Shown: positions 25,644 to 33,659 of the stretch, piece after piece
Layout: every line of letters starts with the position of its first letter
Position numbering within the stretch: the stretch's first letter is position 1
Source of the DNA: Rhodococcus opacus
Lineage (GTDB): Bacteria; Actinomycetota; Actinomycetes; Mycobacteriales; Mycobacteriaceae
Length of the DNA stretch: 64,000 nt
Assembly: GCF_012396235.1 (NCBI RefSeq)
Contig: NZ_JAAXPA010000006.1
Location: forward strand, 62,001 to 126,000
Reading direction: 5' to 3'
Notes under the pieces: generated by a model
The model's database searches: none
What the model saw: only the letters and a program-made list of their open reading frames with translations
What the model was told of the DNA's origin: nothing
Made by a program: the position numbers and the translations under genes

Positions 25644-25666
25644 CTCCGGTGCAGTAGTTTCAGACC

Positions 25667-26128
25667 ATGAGTGAGAGTCAGGGACGAATCGCGTTCATCC
25701 AGGCCACGTGGCACCGCAACATCGTCGACCGCGCACGCGAGGGCTTCACCGATGAGGTGAACACGCTGGGGTATTCGAAGGACGAACTGGACTTCTTCGA
25801 GGTGCCGGGCGCGTTCGAGATCCCGCTGCACGCACGCCGCCTCGCCCTCACCGGCCGTTACGACGCCGTCGTCGCCGCCGCGCTCGTCGTGGACGGTGGC
25901 ATCTACCGGCACGAGTTCGTCGCGACCGCGGTGATCGACGGCCTCATGCGCGTGCAACTCGACACGGATGTGCCGGTGTTCTCGGTTGTGCTGACGCCGC
26001 ACCACTTCCACGAGCACGACGAGCACCTCAACTACTTCCACGATCACTTCGTGAAGAAGGGCGCCGAGGCCGCTCGCGCCTGCGTCGCCACCGTCACGTC
26101 GCTGAAGTCGCTCCCGACCGCGAACTGA
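25667..26128 (+). CDS. ribH: 6,7-dimethyl-8-ribityllumazine synthase, type II
   Basis: 153 residues. Clear lumazine synthase fold: IQATWHRNIVDRAREGF (ring-stacking Trp), VPGAFEIPLHARRLA, AALVVDGGIYRHEF, and VLTPHHFHEHDEHLNYFHDHF. The histidine-rich end and length match type II (RibH2, Brucella-like decameric) enzymes rather than the icosahedral RibH1 of the rib operon. It condenses the ribityl-aminouracil with dihydroxybutanone phosphate in riboflavin synthesis. It is isolated from other rib genes and follows an Lrp regulator, so it may serve a conditional flavin demand (inference). Confidence 0.85.
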   Translation: MSESQGRIAFIQATWHRNIVDRAREGFTDEVNTLGYSKDELDFFEVPGAFEIPLHARRLALTGRYDAVVAAALVVDGGIYRHEFVATAVIDGLMRVQLDTDVPVFSVVLTPHHFHEHDEHLNYFHDHFVKKGAEAARACVATVTSLKSLPTAN

Positions 26129-26151
26129 GATTCGCCCACTCCGAACCCGAT

Positions 26152-26193
26152 ACGAGAAACCACCGTCAGTACATGCTGACGGTGGTTTCTCGT
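26152..26193. terminator. strong hairpin between convergent genes
   Basis: Perfect 18-bp arms (ACGAGAAACCACCGTCAG and its complement) around the loop TACATG, placed between ribH and the Mrr-like gene, which converge here. It differs in sequence and geometry from the 46-bp palindrome family. Best read as a bidirectional terminator; in the plus direction the right arm ends in GGTTTCTCGTCTT. Confidence 0.8.
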
Positions 26194-26194
26194 C

Positions 26195-26836
26195 TTACCG
26201 GTCGTTCGCGTGCCGGTGCTGGACGTAGAGGAGCCAGAACACGGGCGCGCCGACGACGGCGAGGATGGTCGCGAACACGCGGAGCCCGACGTTCCCTTCG
26301 CCGAAGGGGGCGATCATGAGGACAATCGTGCAGACGACGGCGCCGAGGAGTCGCCAGTGCGCGCCGAAGAAGCCTGCGACCATCGCCCGTGCGTTGCGGG
26401 CGACGATGCGCGCCGGCGATTCGGGCTCGGGTGGGGGCGGCGGGGACGGGGCCACGGCAACCGTCGAGTTACGCGCGGCGGCCACCAGTGTCGGGGCGTG
26501 GGCGCCGACCGGCGGGGTTTCGCCGTCGGGCTCGCACCGGAACAGGGCGATACCCACCGCGTCCGCGTAGTCGACGGCCTCGTCGGTGTATCCGGGGCCG
26601 GAGAAGTACAGGAGTTTCCGGGCGTGGCTGGTTCCGCGGGTGTCGTAGAGGTTCGCGAGGTCCGACTTGCCTGCACTGCCGCCACGCCACTTCACCTGCG
26701 CGTATGCGCGTGACGAGTAGACGTCGATGCCGCCGTCCGCGCCTCCGAGTAGCGCTGTGGCGTCGCCGTAGCCGAGCTTCTGCATCTGCTCGGCGGCGTT
26801 GATTTCAGCTTCAGCCGCCGTGCGTATGCGTGCCAT
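26195..26836 (-). CDS. membrane-anchored Mrr-type restriction endonuclease-like protein
   Basis: 213 residues. The N-terminal domain (about residues 1-110) carries a PD-(D/E)xK-like core: TALLGGADGGIDVYSS with the acidic residue, then AYAQVKWRGG with QxK, as in Mrr_cat domains. A Pro-rich linker (PSPPPPPEPES) leads to two membrane helices (LLGAVVCTIVLMIAPFG and VFATILAVVGAPVFWLLYV). No methyltransferase or helicase is nearby, so it is not a classical restriction system. A membrane nuclease acting on incoming DNA is conceivable. Confidence 0.7.
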   Translation of the reverse strand: MARIRTAAEAEINAAEQMQKLGYGDATALLGGADGGIDVYSSRAYAQVKWRGGSAGKSDLANLYDTRGTSHARKLLYFSGPGYTDEAVDYADAVGIALFRCEPDGETPPVGAHAPTLVAAARNSTVAVAPSPPPPPEPESPARIVARNARAMVAGFFGAHWRLLGAVVCTIVLMIAPFGEGNVGLRVFATILAVVGAPVFWLLYVQHRHANDR

Positions 26837-26937
26837 GCCTCACTCCCCCAGATCGAACCAGTCTTTCCCCTCGAAGGTACCCGCAGATCGGGCGAAACCA
26901 GCTATCCGCCGGTGAACGTCACACCGGCGCCATCGAA

Positions 26938-26953
26938 TTGCAACACACTGCAA
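26938..26953. promoter_or_regulatory. short inverted repeat TTGCA-N6-TGCAA
   Basis: Perfect 5-bp arms 75 bases upstream of the butanediol dehydrogenase start. Position suits an operator, but arms this short can arise by chance. No regulator gene next to it. Confidence 0.25.
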
Positions 26954-27027
26954 CTCTTCCCGCTCCCGGCCGCGCGACCGTACCGTTCCCCGAATCAGCA
27001 CGTTCACAACGTAGTGAGGGCGGATAC

Positions 27028-28083
27028 ATGAGGGCAGCACGCTTCCACGGGCGACGCGACATCCGGATCGACGACATCCCGGAGCCGGAATTGCGGCCGG
27101 GCGCGGTGAAACTCCGGGTCGCGTGGTGCGGCATCTGCGGCACCGACCTGCACGAGTACCTGGAGGGCCCGATTTTCATCTCCCCGCCGGGACATCCGCA
27201 TCCGCTCTCGCACGAGAACGCGCCGGTGACGATGGGCCACGAGTTCTCCGGCACGGTGGAGGAGGTCGGTGAGGGCGTCACCGATGTCGCCGTGGGCGAC
27301 AACGTGGTGGTGGAGCCGTACTTCGTGTGCAACGAGTGCGCGTCCTGCAAGGCAGGCAACTACCACCTGTGTACGAAGATGGGTTTCATCGGATTGGCCG
27401 GTGGCGGAGGAGGACTCAGCGAGAAGGTGGTGGTCGACCGCCGGTGGGTGCACAAGATCGGCGACATCCCGCTCGACGAGGCAGCCCTGATCGAACCGCT
27501 CAGCGTCGCGCACCATGCGGTCGTCCGCAGCGGGGCCAAGGCCGGCGACGTCGCGCTGGTCGGCGGTGCGGGGCCGATCGGACTCCTCGTGGCCGCGGTG
27601 CTGAAGGGTCTGGGTGTCACCACGATCGTCACGGAACTCAGTGACGCCCGGAAGCAGAAGGCGCTGTCCAGCGGCGTCGCGCATCACGTGATCGACCCGT
27701 CGTCGGAGGACGTGAAGGCCCGGGTGCTCGAGCTGACCGACGGTGTCGGCGCCGATCTCGGGTTCGAGTGTGCCGGGGTCGACGTCGTCCTCGACACCAT
27801 CCTCGACGCCGTTCGGCCCGCAGCCGTGGTGGTGAACGTGTCGATCTGGGGCAAGCCCGCGACGGTCGACATGCAGAAGCTCGTCCTCAAGGAGATCGAC
27901 CTGCGCGGCACCATCGCGTACGTCCGCGATCACGAGGCGGTGATCGAGATGGTGCGCAGCGGCGTGATCGACCTCGCCCCGTTCATCACCGGGCGGATCG
28001 AACTCGACAACCTGGTCTCGGAGGGCCTCACGACGTTGATCGAGCACAATGACACGGCGGTGAAGATCCTGGTCCGGGCGTGA
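27028..28083 (+). CDS. 2,3-butanediol dehydrogenase-like zinc alcohol dehydrogenase
   Basis: 351 residues. MDR with both zinc sites: catalytic ligands in WCGICGTDLHEYLEGP and GHEFSG, structural site CNECASCKAGNYHLC; the insert FISPPGHPHPLSHENAPVTMGHE is characteristic of (R,R)-butanediol dehydrogenase/acetoin reductase. NAD motif VALVGGAGPIGLLVAAVLKG. It should interconvert acetoin/diacetyl and butanediol or a related sec-alcohol. The ATG at 27028 with GAGGG upstream marks the true start; the frame is open to 26830. Convergent with the PucR gene, 3 nt apart. Confidence 0.85.
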   Translation: MRAARFHGRRDIRIDDIPEPELRPGAVKLRVAWCGICGTDLHEYLEGPIFISPPGHPHPLSHENAPVTMGHEFSGTVEEVGEGVTDVAVGDNVVVEPYFVCNECASCKAGNYHLCTKMGFIGLAGGGGGLSEKVVVDRRWVHKIGDIPLDEAALIEPLSVAHHAVVRSGAKAGDVALVGGAGPIGLLVAAVLKGLGVTTIVTELSDARKQKALSSGVAHHVIDPSSEDVKARVLELTDGVGADLGFECAGVDVVLDTILDAVRPAAVVVNVSIWGKPATVDMQKLVLKEIDLRGTIAYVRDHEAVIEMVRSGVIDLAPFITGRIELDNLVSEGLTTLIEHNDTAVKILVRA

Positions 28084-28086
28084 CCG

Positions 28087-29598
28087 TCAGTCGGGTTCGT
28101 CCGAAGACGGTGTCACCGCCCTGGCCTTGAGCGCCAGCCACAGCTCCATGCGGTCGTCGGCCTGGTCGAGGTTCCGCCCGGTCAGTGCCGCGATCTTGTC
28201 GATCCGGTTCCGGACGGTGTTGCGGTGCACGGAGAGGGCTGCCGCCGCGGGGTCCCATGCCCCGTTGGCTCGCAGCCATTCCTCGAGCGTTCGCTGGAGT
28301 TCGACGCGTTCGCGTGGCTCGAGCTGATCGAGGGGTGCGAGGACGGCGGTGGAGAAGCCGCTGAGCACGTCGGCCGAGCCGAGTCGGAGCAGCAACTGGA
28401 CGGTCTCCCCTTCCTTGGCGTCGACAGCGCGGCCCAGTCGGGCGCTGACGGCGACGAGGGATCGCGCCTGCATCGCCGACACGGCCAGCGCGTCCACGGG
28501 AACCAGCGCACCGATCCCGATCGCGCATCCCTCTGCCACGCCCGACAGCAGGTCCGCCAGCCCGGCGACCTCGGGGTGCGCGATCTCGATGTCCGAGTTG
28601 CGCTGTCTCAGGACGGAATCCGGGAGGGCCGAACCGATCCGGACGGTCAGGTCGGCCACCGCCTCGGGAGTGGAGCGCACGACGGCGATCTGCAGGGGGT
28701 CGCGGGACAGCCCGATGCCGGCCGCGATCTGGTGCGCGCGCTCCCTCCGGAGGCCGGGTCTGAGCAGCTGCGCCAGCGCCGCCGCCCGCCGCTGCCGCTC
28801 GGGTTCGCCGGCCACGTGACGCCGTTCGAGTTCGAGCGACAGCAGCGAGACGAGAACATTGGACGCGTGCCGCAGCGCGTTGCCCGCCGACCGCTCGAGC
28901 ACGACGAACGCGAGCGGGTTCTCGATGCGAACGGGGTGCAGTTCGAGTTCCCGCCGACCGGCACCGCCGAACGCCGTCCAGCCCTTCGCCCGGGTGGTGT
29001 AGCGACCCACCTGGTCCTGGGCGTCCTGCAGGAACGCCGCATCGACGCCGTCGGAGAGTTGGACCACCCCGCCGGACGCGTCCAGCACCGCGCAGAGGGA
29101 GCCGCTGACGGACCGCCATTTGTCGAGCAGTCCGCTCAGCGGCGACGGTCCGGCCGCGACCGCGGTGAGCTGATAGCTGAGTTCGATGGCGTCCTCGAGC
29201 GCACGTTTCTCCTCCTCGGCGATCCGGGAGAAGATCCACTTGGTGATGGCGATGAACGGCACCGAGTCGGGGGCGATGAGCAGCGGGACGCCGAATTCCC
29301 GCGCCGCCGCGACGAGGGGCGCCGGTGGCGCCTGGTAGGGCAGCCCGTGCCCCAGACCGAGGCACAGTGCGGCGACCCCGCCCGCGACGCAATCTCGCAC
29401 GTAGTCGCGGCACCCGGATTCGGTGGTGGGAAGCATCAGGCCGACGGTCATCAGTAACTCGCCACCCTGGAGCCAGTCCCGCGGACGCGTCAGTTCGGAC
29501 ACGTGCGCTGCGGTGATGGGGTTGCCGACTCCCGCCGTCCCGCTCATCGACGTGAGCCGCAGCGTGGGAGCCGACAGGACGTCCTGGACGGTGATCAC
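28087..29598 (-). CDS. PucR-family transcriptional regulator
   Basis: 503 residues from the GTG at 29598, which has AGAGG 6 nt upstream; an in-frame TTG at 29625 lacks one. N-terminal PucR domain (VITVQDVLSAPTLRLTSMSG, RDWLQGGELLMTVGLMLP), a middle GAF/GGDEF-like region, and the C-terminal PucR helix-turn-helix (LSVHRNTVRNRIDKIAAL). PucR activates purine catabolism in Bacillus; actinobacterial homologues control many nitrogen and carbon pathways. Divergent from an NCS1 permease with about 120 nt between, so it probably controls that transporter. Confidence 0.85.
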   Translation of the reverse strand: MITVQDVLSAPTLRLTSMSGTAGVGNPITAAHVSELTRPRDWLQGGELLMTVGLMLPTTESGCRDYVRDCVAGGVAALCLGLGHGLPYQAPPAPLVAAAREFGVPLLIAPDSVPFIAITKWIFSRIAEEEKRALEDAIELSYQLTAVAAGPSPLSGLLDKWRSVSGSLCAVLDASGGVVQLSDGVDAAFLQDAQDQVGRYTTRAKGWTAFGGAGRRELELHPVRIENPLAFVVLERSAGNALRHASNVLVSLLSLELERRHVAGEPERQRRAAALAQLLRPGLRRERAHQIAAGIGLSRDPLQIAVVRSTPEAVADLTVRIGSALPDSVLRQRNSDIEIAHPEVAGLADLLSGVAEGCAIGIGALVPVDALAVSAMQARSLVAVSARLGRAVDAKEGETVQLLLRLGSADVLSGFSTAVLAPLDQLEPRERVELQRTLEEWLRANGAWDPAAAALSVHRNTVRNRIDKIAALTGRNLDQADDRMELWLALKARAVTPSSDEPD

Positions 29599-29719
29599 CG
29601 GCGACCTCTTGTACGAATTGCCCAACCGTAATAGACGAACTGTACATCTCGCCTCTGGTGCCGGGGCGGCGCAGTGCGCAGAGTGGTGATCAGAGCCACA
29701 GCACCTCCTAGGAGTTTCA

Positions 29720-31171
29720 GTGTCAGATCACTCCGGCGACACCGCCGCGACCCTCGGTGGCACCATCGAGACCCGCTCGATCGACTACGTCCCCGAGGAC
29801 GAACGTCACGGGAAGGTCCGCGACCAGGGCCCCTTCTGGTTCGTCGGAAACTTCCAGCCCTTCACGGTGGCCATCGGCTTCGTCGGCCCCGCCCTCGGCC
29901 TGTCGTTGGGCTGGACGGTCGTCGCGGGCATTCTCGGCATCTTCTTCGGAACGCTGTTCATGGCGTTCCACGCGTCGCAGGGACCGGTGCTCGGACTCCC
30001 GCAGATGGTGCAGTCCCGCGCGCAGTTCGGCTATCGCGGTGTCGTCCTCGCGCTGATCGGGACGTTGTTCACGTACGTCGGGTTCAACGTCGTGGACGTC
30101 GTCATCATCAAGGCGGGCCTGCACAGCATCTTCGGGTGGAACGCGGCCGTCATCGCCGTGGTGATCACCGCGGTCGCGACGCTGCTCGCGATCTACGGTC
30201 ACGATCTGCTGCACCTGTCGTTCCGTGTGCTGTTCTGGCTGTCGCTGCCGCTGTGGGCCATCCTCACGTGGGGCGTCGTGTTCGGGCACGCCGGCGGCGA
30301 CGCGGGCGCGGCGACAGGCGGGTTCACCCTGCTGGCGTTCATCGCCCAGTTCAGTGTCGCGGCCTCCTACAACATCACCTACGCGCCGTACGTGTCGGAC
30401 TACTCGCGGTACCTGCCGCGCAACACGCGCACGTCGGCCATCGTGTCGGCCGTGTTCCTCGGCGCCTCGGCCTCGCCGGTCTGGCTGATCCCGGTGGGCG
30501 CGTGGATGGCCACCCGTCTCGGAGCCACGGATGCGCTTGCAGGCATCCACGACGCCGGCAACTCGGTGGTGCCGTTCCTCGGCAGCGTGCTCGCCCTCGT
30601 CGCGACGCTCGTGCTGGTGGCGACCATGGGCCTGAACGCGTACAGCGGCATGCTGACCGTGATCACCGGCATCGACTCCTTCCGGAAGGTCACCCCGTCC
30701 CGCCGGATCCGGGTGGTGACCGTCCTTGCGCTGGCGGCGGTCTGGCTGGTGCTGAGCCTGCTGTTCACCGATTCGACGACCGTCCTGAACACGACGCTGC
30801 TGATCATGCTGTACCTCCTCGTGCCGTGGACCGCCGTCAATCTCACCGACTTCTTCTTCGTGCGCCGCGGGCACTACGCCATCACCGACCTGTTCACGCC
30901 GGACGGCCTGTACGGAATGTGGTCGTGGCGGGGCATGACCGCTTTCTTCGCCGGCATCGTCGCGTCCGTGCCGTTCATGGTGCTGCCGTTCTACGTCGGA
31001 CCGATCGCCGCGGCCCTCGGTGACGTCGACGTCGCGTTCGCGGTCGGACTCGCCGTGTCCGGGATCGTGTACTGGGTCCTGTCCCGGTCGCTGGACCTCG
31101 ACACCGAGGAACGGTTCATCGAAGACAGCGAAGCCACACTGGCAGTCGAGGAGACCCCGGCTCATGGCTGA
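29720..31171 (+). CDS. NCS1-family nucleobase/allantoin-type permease
   Basis: 483 residues with about 12 membrane helices. The family pattern is visible: RSIDYVPEDERHGKVRDQGPFW, GLPQMVQSRAQFGYRGV and SYNITYAPYVSDYSRYLP. NCS1 carriers take up purines, cytosine, uracil, allantoin or hydantoins by Na+ or H+ symport. The GTG start follows CCTAGGAG. The last 8 bases overlap the start of the SnoaL-like gene. With the divergent PucR regulator this looks like a substrate-inducible uptake unit for a nitrogen heterocycle; the catabolic enzymes are not beside it. Confidence 0.85.
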   Translation: MSDHSGDTAATLGGTIETRSIDYVPEDERHGKVRDQGPFWFVGNFQPFTVAIGFVGPALGLSLGWTVVAGILGIFFGTLFMAFHASQGPVLGLPQMVQSRAQFGYRGVVLALIGTLFTYVGFNVVDVVIIKAGLHSIFGWNAAVIAVVITAVATLLAIYGHDLLHLSFRVLFWLSLPLWAILTWGVVFGHAGGDAGAATGGFTLLAFIAQFSVAASYNITYAPYVSDYSRYLPRNTRTSAIVSAVFLGASASPVWLIPVGAWMATRLGATDALAGIHDAGNSVVPFLGSVLALVATLVLVATMGLNAYSGMLTVITGIDSFRKVTPSRRIRVVTVLALAAVWLVLSLLFTDSTTVLNTTLLIMLYLLVPWTAVNLTDFFFVRRGHYAITDLFTPDGLYGMWSWRGMTAFFAGIVASVPFMVLPFYVGPIAAALGDVDVAFAVGLAVSGIVYWVLSRSLDLDTEERFIEDSEATLAVEETPAHG

Positions 31172-31574
31172 CACGGCGACGCGAGCAGACGTCCAGCACG
31201 CGATCGACGCGCTGATCCGGGCATTCGGCGAGCACGACACGACGGCCTACTTCGAGGCGTTCAGCCCGGACGCGACGTTCGTCTTCTACACCCACCCGGT
31301 GCCGCTGCCCAGTCGCGAGGCCTACCGCGACCTGTGGTCCGAGTGGGAGGCGGACGGGTTCCGCGTCCTGGCGTGCCGCTCCAGCGAGCAGATCGTCACG
31401 TTCCCGGCCCCGGATGTCGCGGTGCTGACGCATCGGGTCGGCACCACCGTGCGGGATTCGACGGGAACGGTCGAGCTCGACGAACGGGAGACGATCCTGT
31501 TCCGGCGTGGCGAAGAGTCGAGCTGGATCGCCGTCCACGAGCACTTGTCGCCCCAGTCGATCACCGCCTGTTAG
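31164..31574 (+). CDS. SnoaL/NTF2-fold protein coupled to the permease
   Basis: 136 residues: VQHAIDALIRAFGEHDTTAYFEAF, ATFVFYTHPVPLPSREAYRDLWSEWE and a C-terminal SSWIAVHEHLSP, as in DUF4440/SnoaL-like proteins. The ATG lies 8 nt inside the permease gene, indicating translational coupling. Linked to the NCS1 transporter, it may act on or bind the imported substrate (inference). No catalytic residues can be named. Confidence 0.7.
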   Translation: MADTATRADVQHAIDALIRAFGEHDTTAYFEAFSPDATFVFYTHPVPLPSREAYRDLWSEWEADGFRVLACRSSEQIVTFPAPDVAVLTHRVGTTVRDSTGTVELDERETILFRRGEESSWIAVHEHLSPQSITAC

Positions 31575-31699
31575 CTGAACGATAGCTGGTTTGACGTGGA
31601 CCGCGTCACATCAGGACCCCGTCGAGTTGCGGAGGCAGACGCCCGACGGTGTACTGGTCAGTAAACCTGCCCGGCTCGGCCTATCGCGAAGGTGCACAG

Positions 31700-31852
31700 A
31701 TGACGGACGAACGGCCCGGCAAGAACCAGACCCCACCGGACAAGACGACGCGACCGACACCGAAGGAGGCGACCCCGGACGTCTCCAAGACCGACCTCGC
31801 GGCCGTCGTCGATGCGCTCACCGCGACGAACGAGAAGAATTTCGACTTCTGA
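31700..31852 (+). CDS. small hydrophilic protein
   Basis: 50 residues, Thr/Pro/Lys/Asp-rich N-terminal half (MTDERPGKNQTPPDKTTRPT) and a short helix-like end (LAAVVDALTATNEKNFDF). The ATG at 31700 has GAAGGTG about 7 nt upstream; the frame is open to 31649. No known family. Confidence 0.5.
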   Translation: MTDERPGKNQTPPDKTTRPTPKEATPDVSKTDLAAVVDALTATNEKNFDF

Positions 31853-31861
31853 CCTCGCTCC

Positions 31862-33223
31862 TCAGGCCCGTTCCCGGTGCGGCACGAACTCGAACGTCAG
31901 GCACGCGAACGCCACGGGCAGCAGGTAACGGAAACGCAGGAGGACGTAGCGCCGGTTCCCCACGGAATGGAACTTGCCGAGGTAGCGATACAGCGACTCG
32001 AGCGAGATCAGCACGTCGCCGAGATGCAGGACACGACGGAAGAGCCGGGCACCGGCGCCGGATGCGTCGGGGTCGAGGAGTTCGGGGAACGCCGCGAACG
32101 ACAGCGAGACGTATCGCGCACCGGTCCGCTCGGCGTACCGGATGACGTCGACGGTCATGCGTTCGTCGGTGCCGTTCGGCGCGCCCTCGCCGCGCCACGG
32201 AACGTCGAGGCTCAGTTCGCGGGCGGAATCGGCGGTGCCGTAACGCTGGAACGCGACGGCGCGCCCGGTGCAGTCGCGGGCGACGACGAGAAGAACACCG
32301 GGGAGTGCGCCGTCCAGCAGGTGGTCGAGGATCATCGAGAACCCGCGGCGCTGATGTCCGGCACGGGCGTCGTCGACGATATCCGTCAACTCCCGCCGCG
32401 TCGGTTCGTCGAGCGCGGTTTCGGGAACGATCTCGGTGGTCAGCCCGGCGTTGTGGGTGCGCTGCACGGCCTGCCGGAGGTTGCGGAACTTTCTGCCGTG
32501 CAGGGTGAAGTGTCCGACGTCGATCACCACGTCGCGGCCGATCGGGACCGCCGTCAACGGCTTCCGGGTGTCGCCGCCGATCTCCCACAGCCGGGCGACG
32601 CGCTCCCCCGCGCCGAGCACCGCGACGCGCCAACCACGTTCGGCGGCGAACTCGGAGAACTCGTCGAGGAGGGCACCGAATTCGAACGCGTTGCCGATGG
32701 GATCGCCGGAGACGACCGCTATTCCGGACCGCGCCCGGTAGGCGATCGCCGCGGTGCCCGACGCGTTGAAGTAGTACGACTTCGCCGAATTGAGGGCGAA
32801 CGGCGACAACGGGTCGTCCGTGGTCTGCTGGATCAGCGAGAAGACACGGGCACGGTCCTCGGGCTGCGGAACACTGCGCACCGGCAGCATCAGGACGGGT
32901 CCGGTGGCCACGAGGAGGAGGAACCCGGGAGTCGAATGTGCGCTGGTGTACGCCACATCCGCTGCCGCTACGAACAGCACCGCGGCCGCCGAATGTGTCA
33001 TGGTGACGGGCCGCCGCAGGTGCAGACCCCGGGCCACCAGCAGGACGGCGATTCCGGCCGCCACCATCCACGTGCGAACGGGCCCCGACCGCCCGGCCAT
33101 CCACAGGAGCACGAGGCCGACCACGACGGTTGCGCCGACGAGCGCCATCCGCGCCGCGGGCGATTCGGGCCGGTACACCCGCAGCCCGGGCACGGTCATC
33201 GGTGTCGACTTCGAATTCTGCAT
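31862..33223 (-). CDS. MprF/LysX-like DUF2156 membrane protein (aminoacyl-phosphatidylglycerol synthase type)
   Basis: 453 residues. The first 110 residues hold about four membrane helices; the rest is a DUF2156 domain made of two GNAT-like halves (FALNSAKSYYFNASGTAAIAYR, GIAVVSGDPIGN, then RKFRNLRQAVQRTHNAG and VSLSFAAFPELLD). In MprF this domain transfers an amino acid from tRNA to phosphatidylglycerol. No lysyl-tRNA synthetase is fused, unlike LysX of mycobacteria, so the substrate tRNA is uncertain. ATG 33223 has AGGGG upstream. Confidence 0.8.
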   Translation of the reverse strand: MQNSKSTPMTVPGLRVYRPESPAARMALVGATVVVGLVLLWMAGRSGPVRTWMVAAGIAVLLVARGLHLRRPVTMTHSAAAVLFVAAADVAYTSAHSTPGFLLLVATGPVLMLPVRSVPQPEDRARVFSLIQQTTDDPLSPFALNSAKSYYFNASGTAAIAYRARSGIAVVSGDPIGNAFEFGALLDEFSEFAAERGWRVAVLGAGERVARLWEIGGDTRKPLTAVPIGRDVVIDVGHFTLHGRKFRNLRQAVQRTHNAGLTTEIVPETALDEPTRRELTDIVDDARAGHQRRGFSMILDHLLDGALPGVLLVVARDCTGRAVAFQRYGTADSARELSLDVPWRGEGAPNGTDERMTVDVIRYAERTGARYVSLSFAAFPELLDPDASGAGARLFRRVLHLGDVLISLESLYRYLGKFHSVGNRRYVLLRFRYLLPVAFACLTFEFVPHRERA

Positions 33224-33281
33224 CCGCACCCCTGCCCCAGGTGACGACTGTTCCGGTGCCTCCAATCTAGCGGCTCCGCCA

Positions 33282-33327
33282 CCCGTGAGTGGTTGACGAG
33301 TCTCTGGACTCGCTACGCACTCACGGG
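33282..33327. repeat. 46-bp palindrome family, copy R6 (arm class A, degenerate)
   Basis: Left arm CCCGTGAGTGGTTGACGAGT, 6-nt loop, right arm ACTCGCTACGCACTCACGGG; four mismatches. Orientation of the outer flanks is reversed relative to R3/R5 (GCGGCTCCGCC on the left, CGAAGCC on the right). The ferredoxin gene ends inside the right arm (stop at 33321-33323), so its last residues LRP are encoded by the element. Confidence 0.85.
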
Positions 33328-33659
33328 CGAAGCCTGGGCGGCGGTGCCCCGTGCGGCAGGGACGGCCCGATGGCCGTGAGTGAGCCTGCGGCACGCCCCT
33401 TCCCCCAGCCGAGCTTCTCGCGGTACCGGCCGATGTGGTCCTCCGGGATGTCCTGCCCGTCGACGAGCGGCGTGGACTGCGGATCCACGTACAGCGCATC
33501 GACCGGGCAATACGCCTCGCACATGAAGCACGTCTGGCAGTCCGATTGCCGCGCGATCACGGGGATCCCGGTGTCGGTGCGGTCGAACACGTTGGTGGGG
33601 CACGCGTCGACGCACTTGTCGCAGCCGATGCACGCCTCGGCCAGCAGCACCTCGATCAC
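33321..33659 (-). CDS. 2x[4Fe-4S] ferredoxin, partner of the adjacent flavoprotein (copy 2)
   Basis: 112 residues with CIGCDKCVDACP and CQTCFMCEAYCP, closely matching the ferredoxin at 14-358 (shared VIEV start, CQTCFMCEA, DALYV). The GTG start overlaps the flavoprotein stop (GTGA at 33656-33659). The C-terminal end is unlike copy 1 and reads into palindrome R6. It should exchange electrons with the flavoprotein. The pair resembles AprB/AprA and related dissimilatory or sulfonate-linked redox modules, but the electron donor and substrate are unknown. Confidence 0.85.
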   Translation of the reverse strand: MIEVLLAEACIGCDKCVDACPTNVFDRTDTGIPVIARQSDCQTCFMCEAYCPVDALYVDPQSTPLVDGQDIPEDHIGRYREKLGWGKGRAAGSLTAIGPSLPHGAPPPRLRP

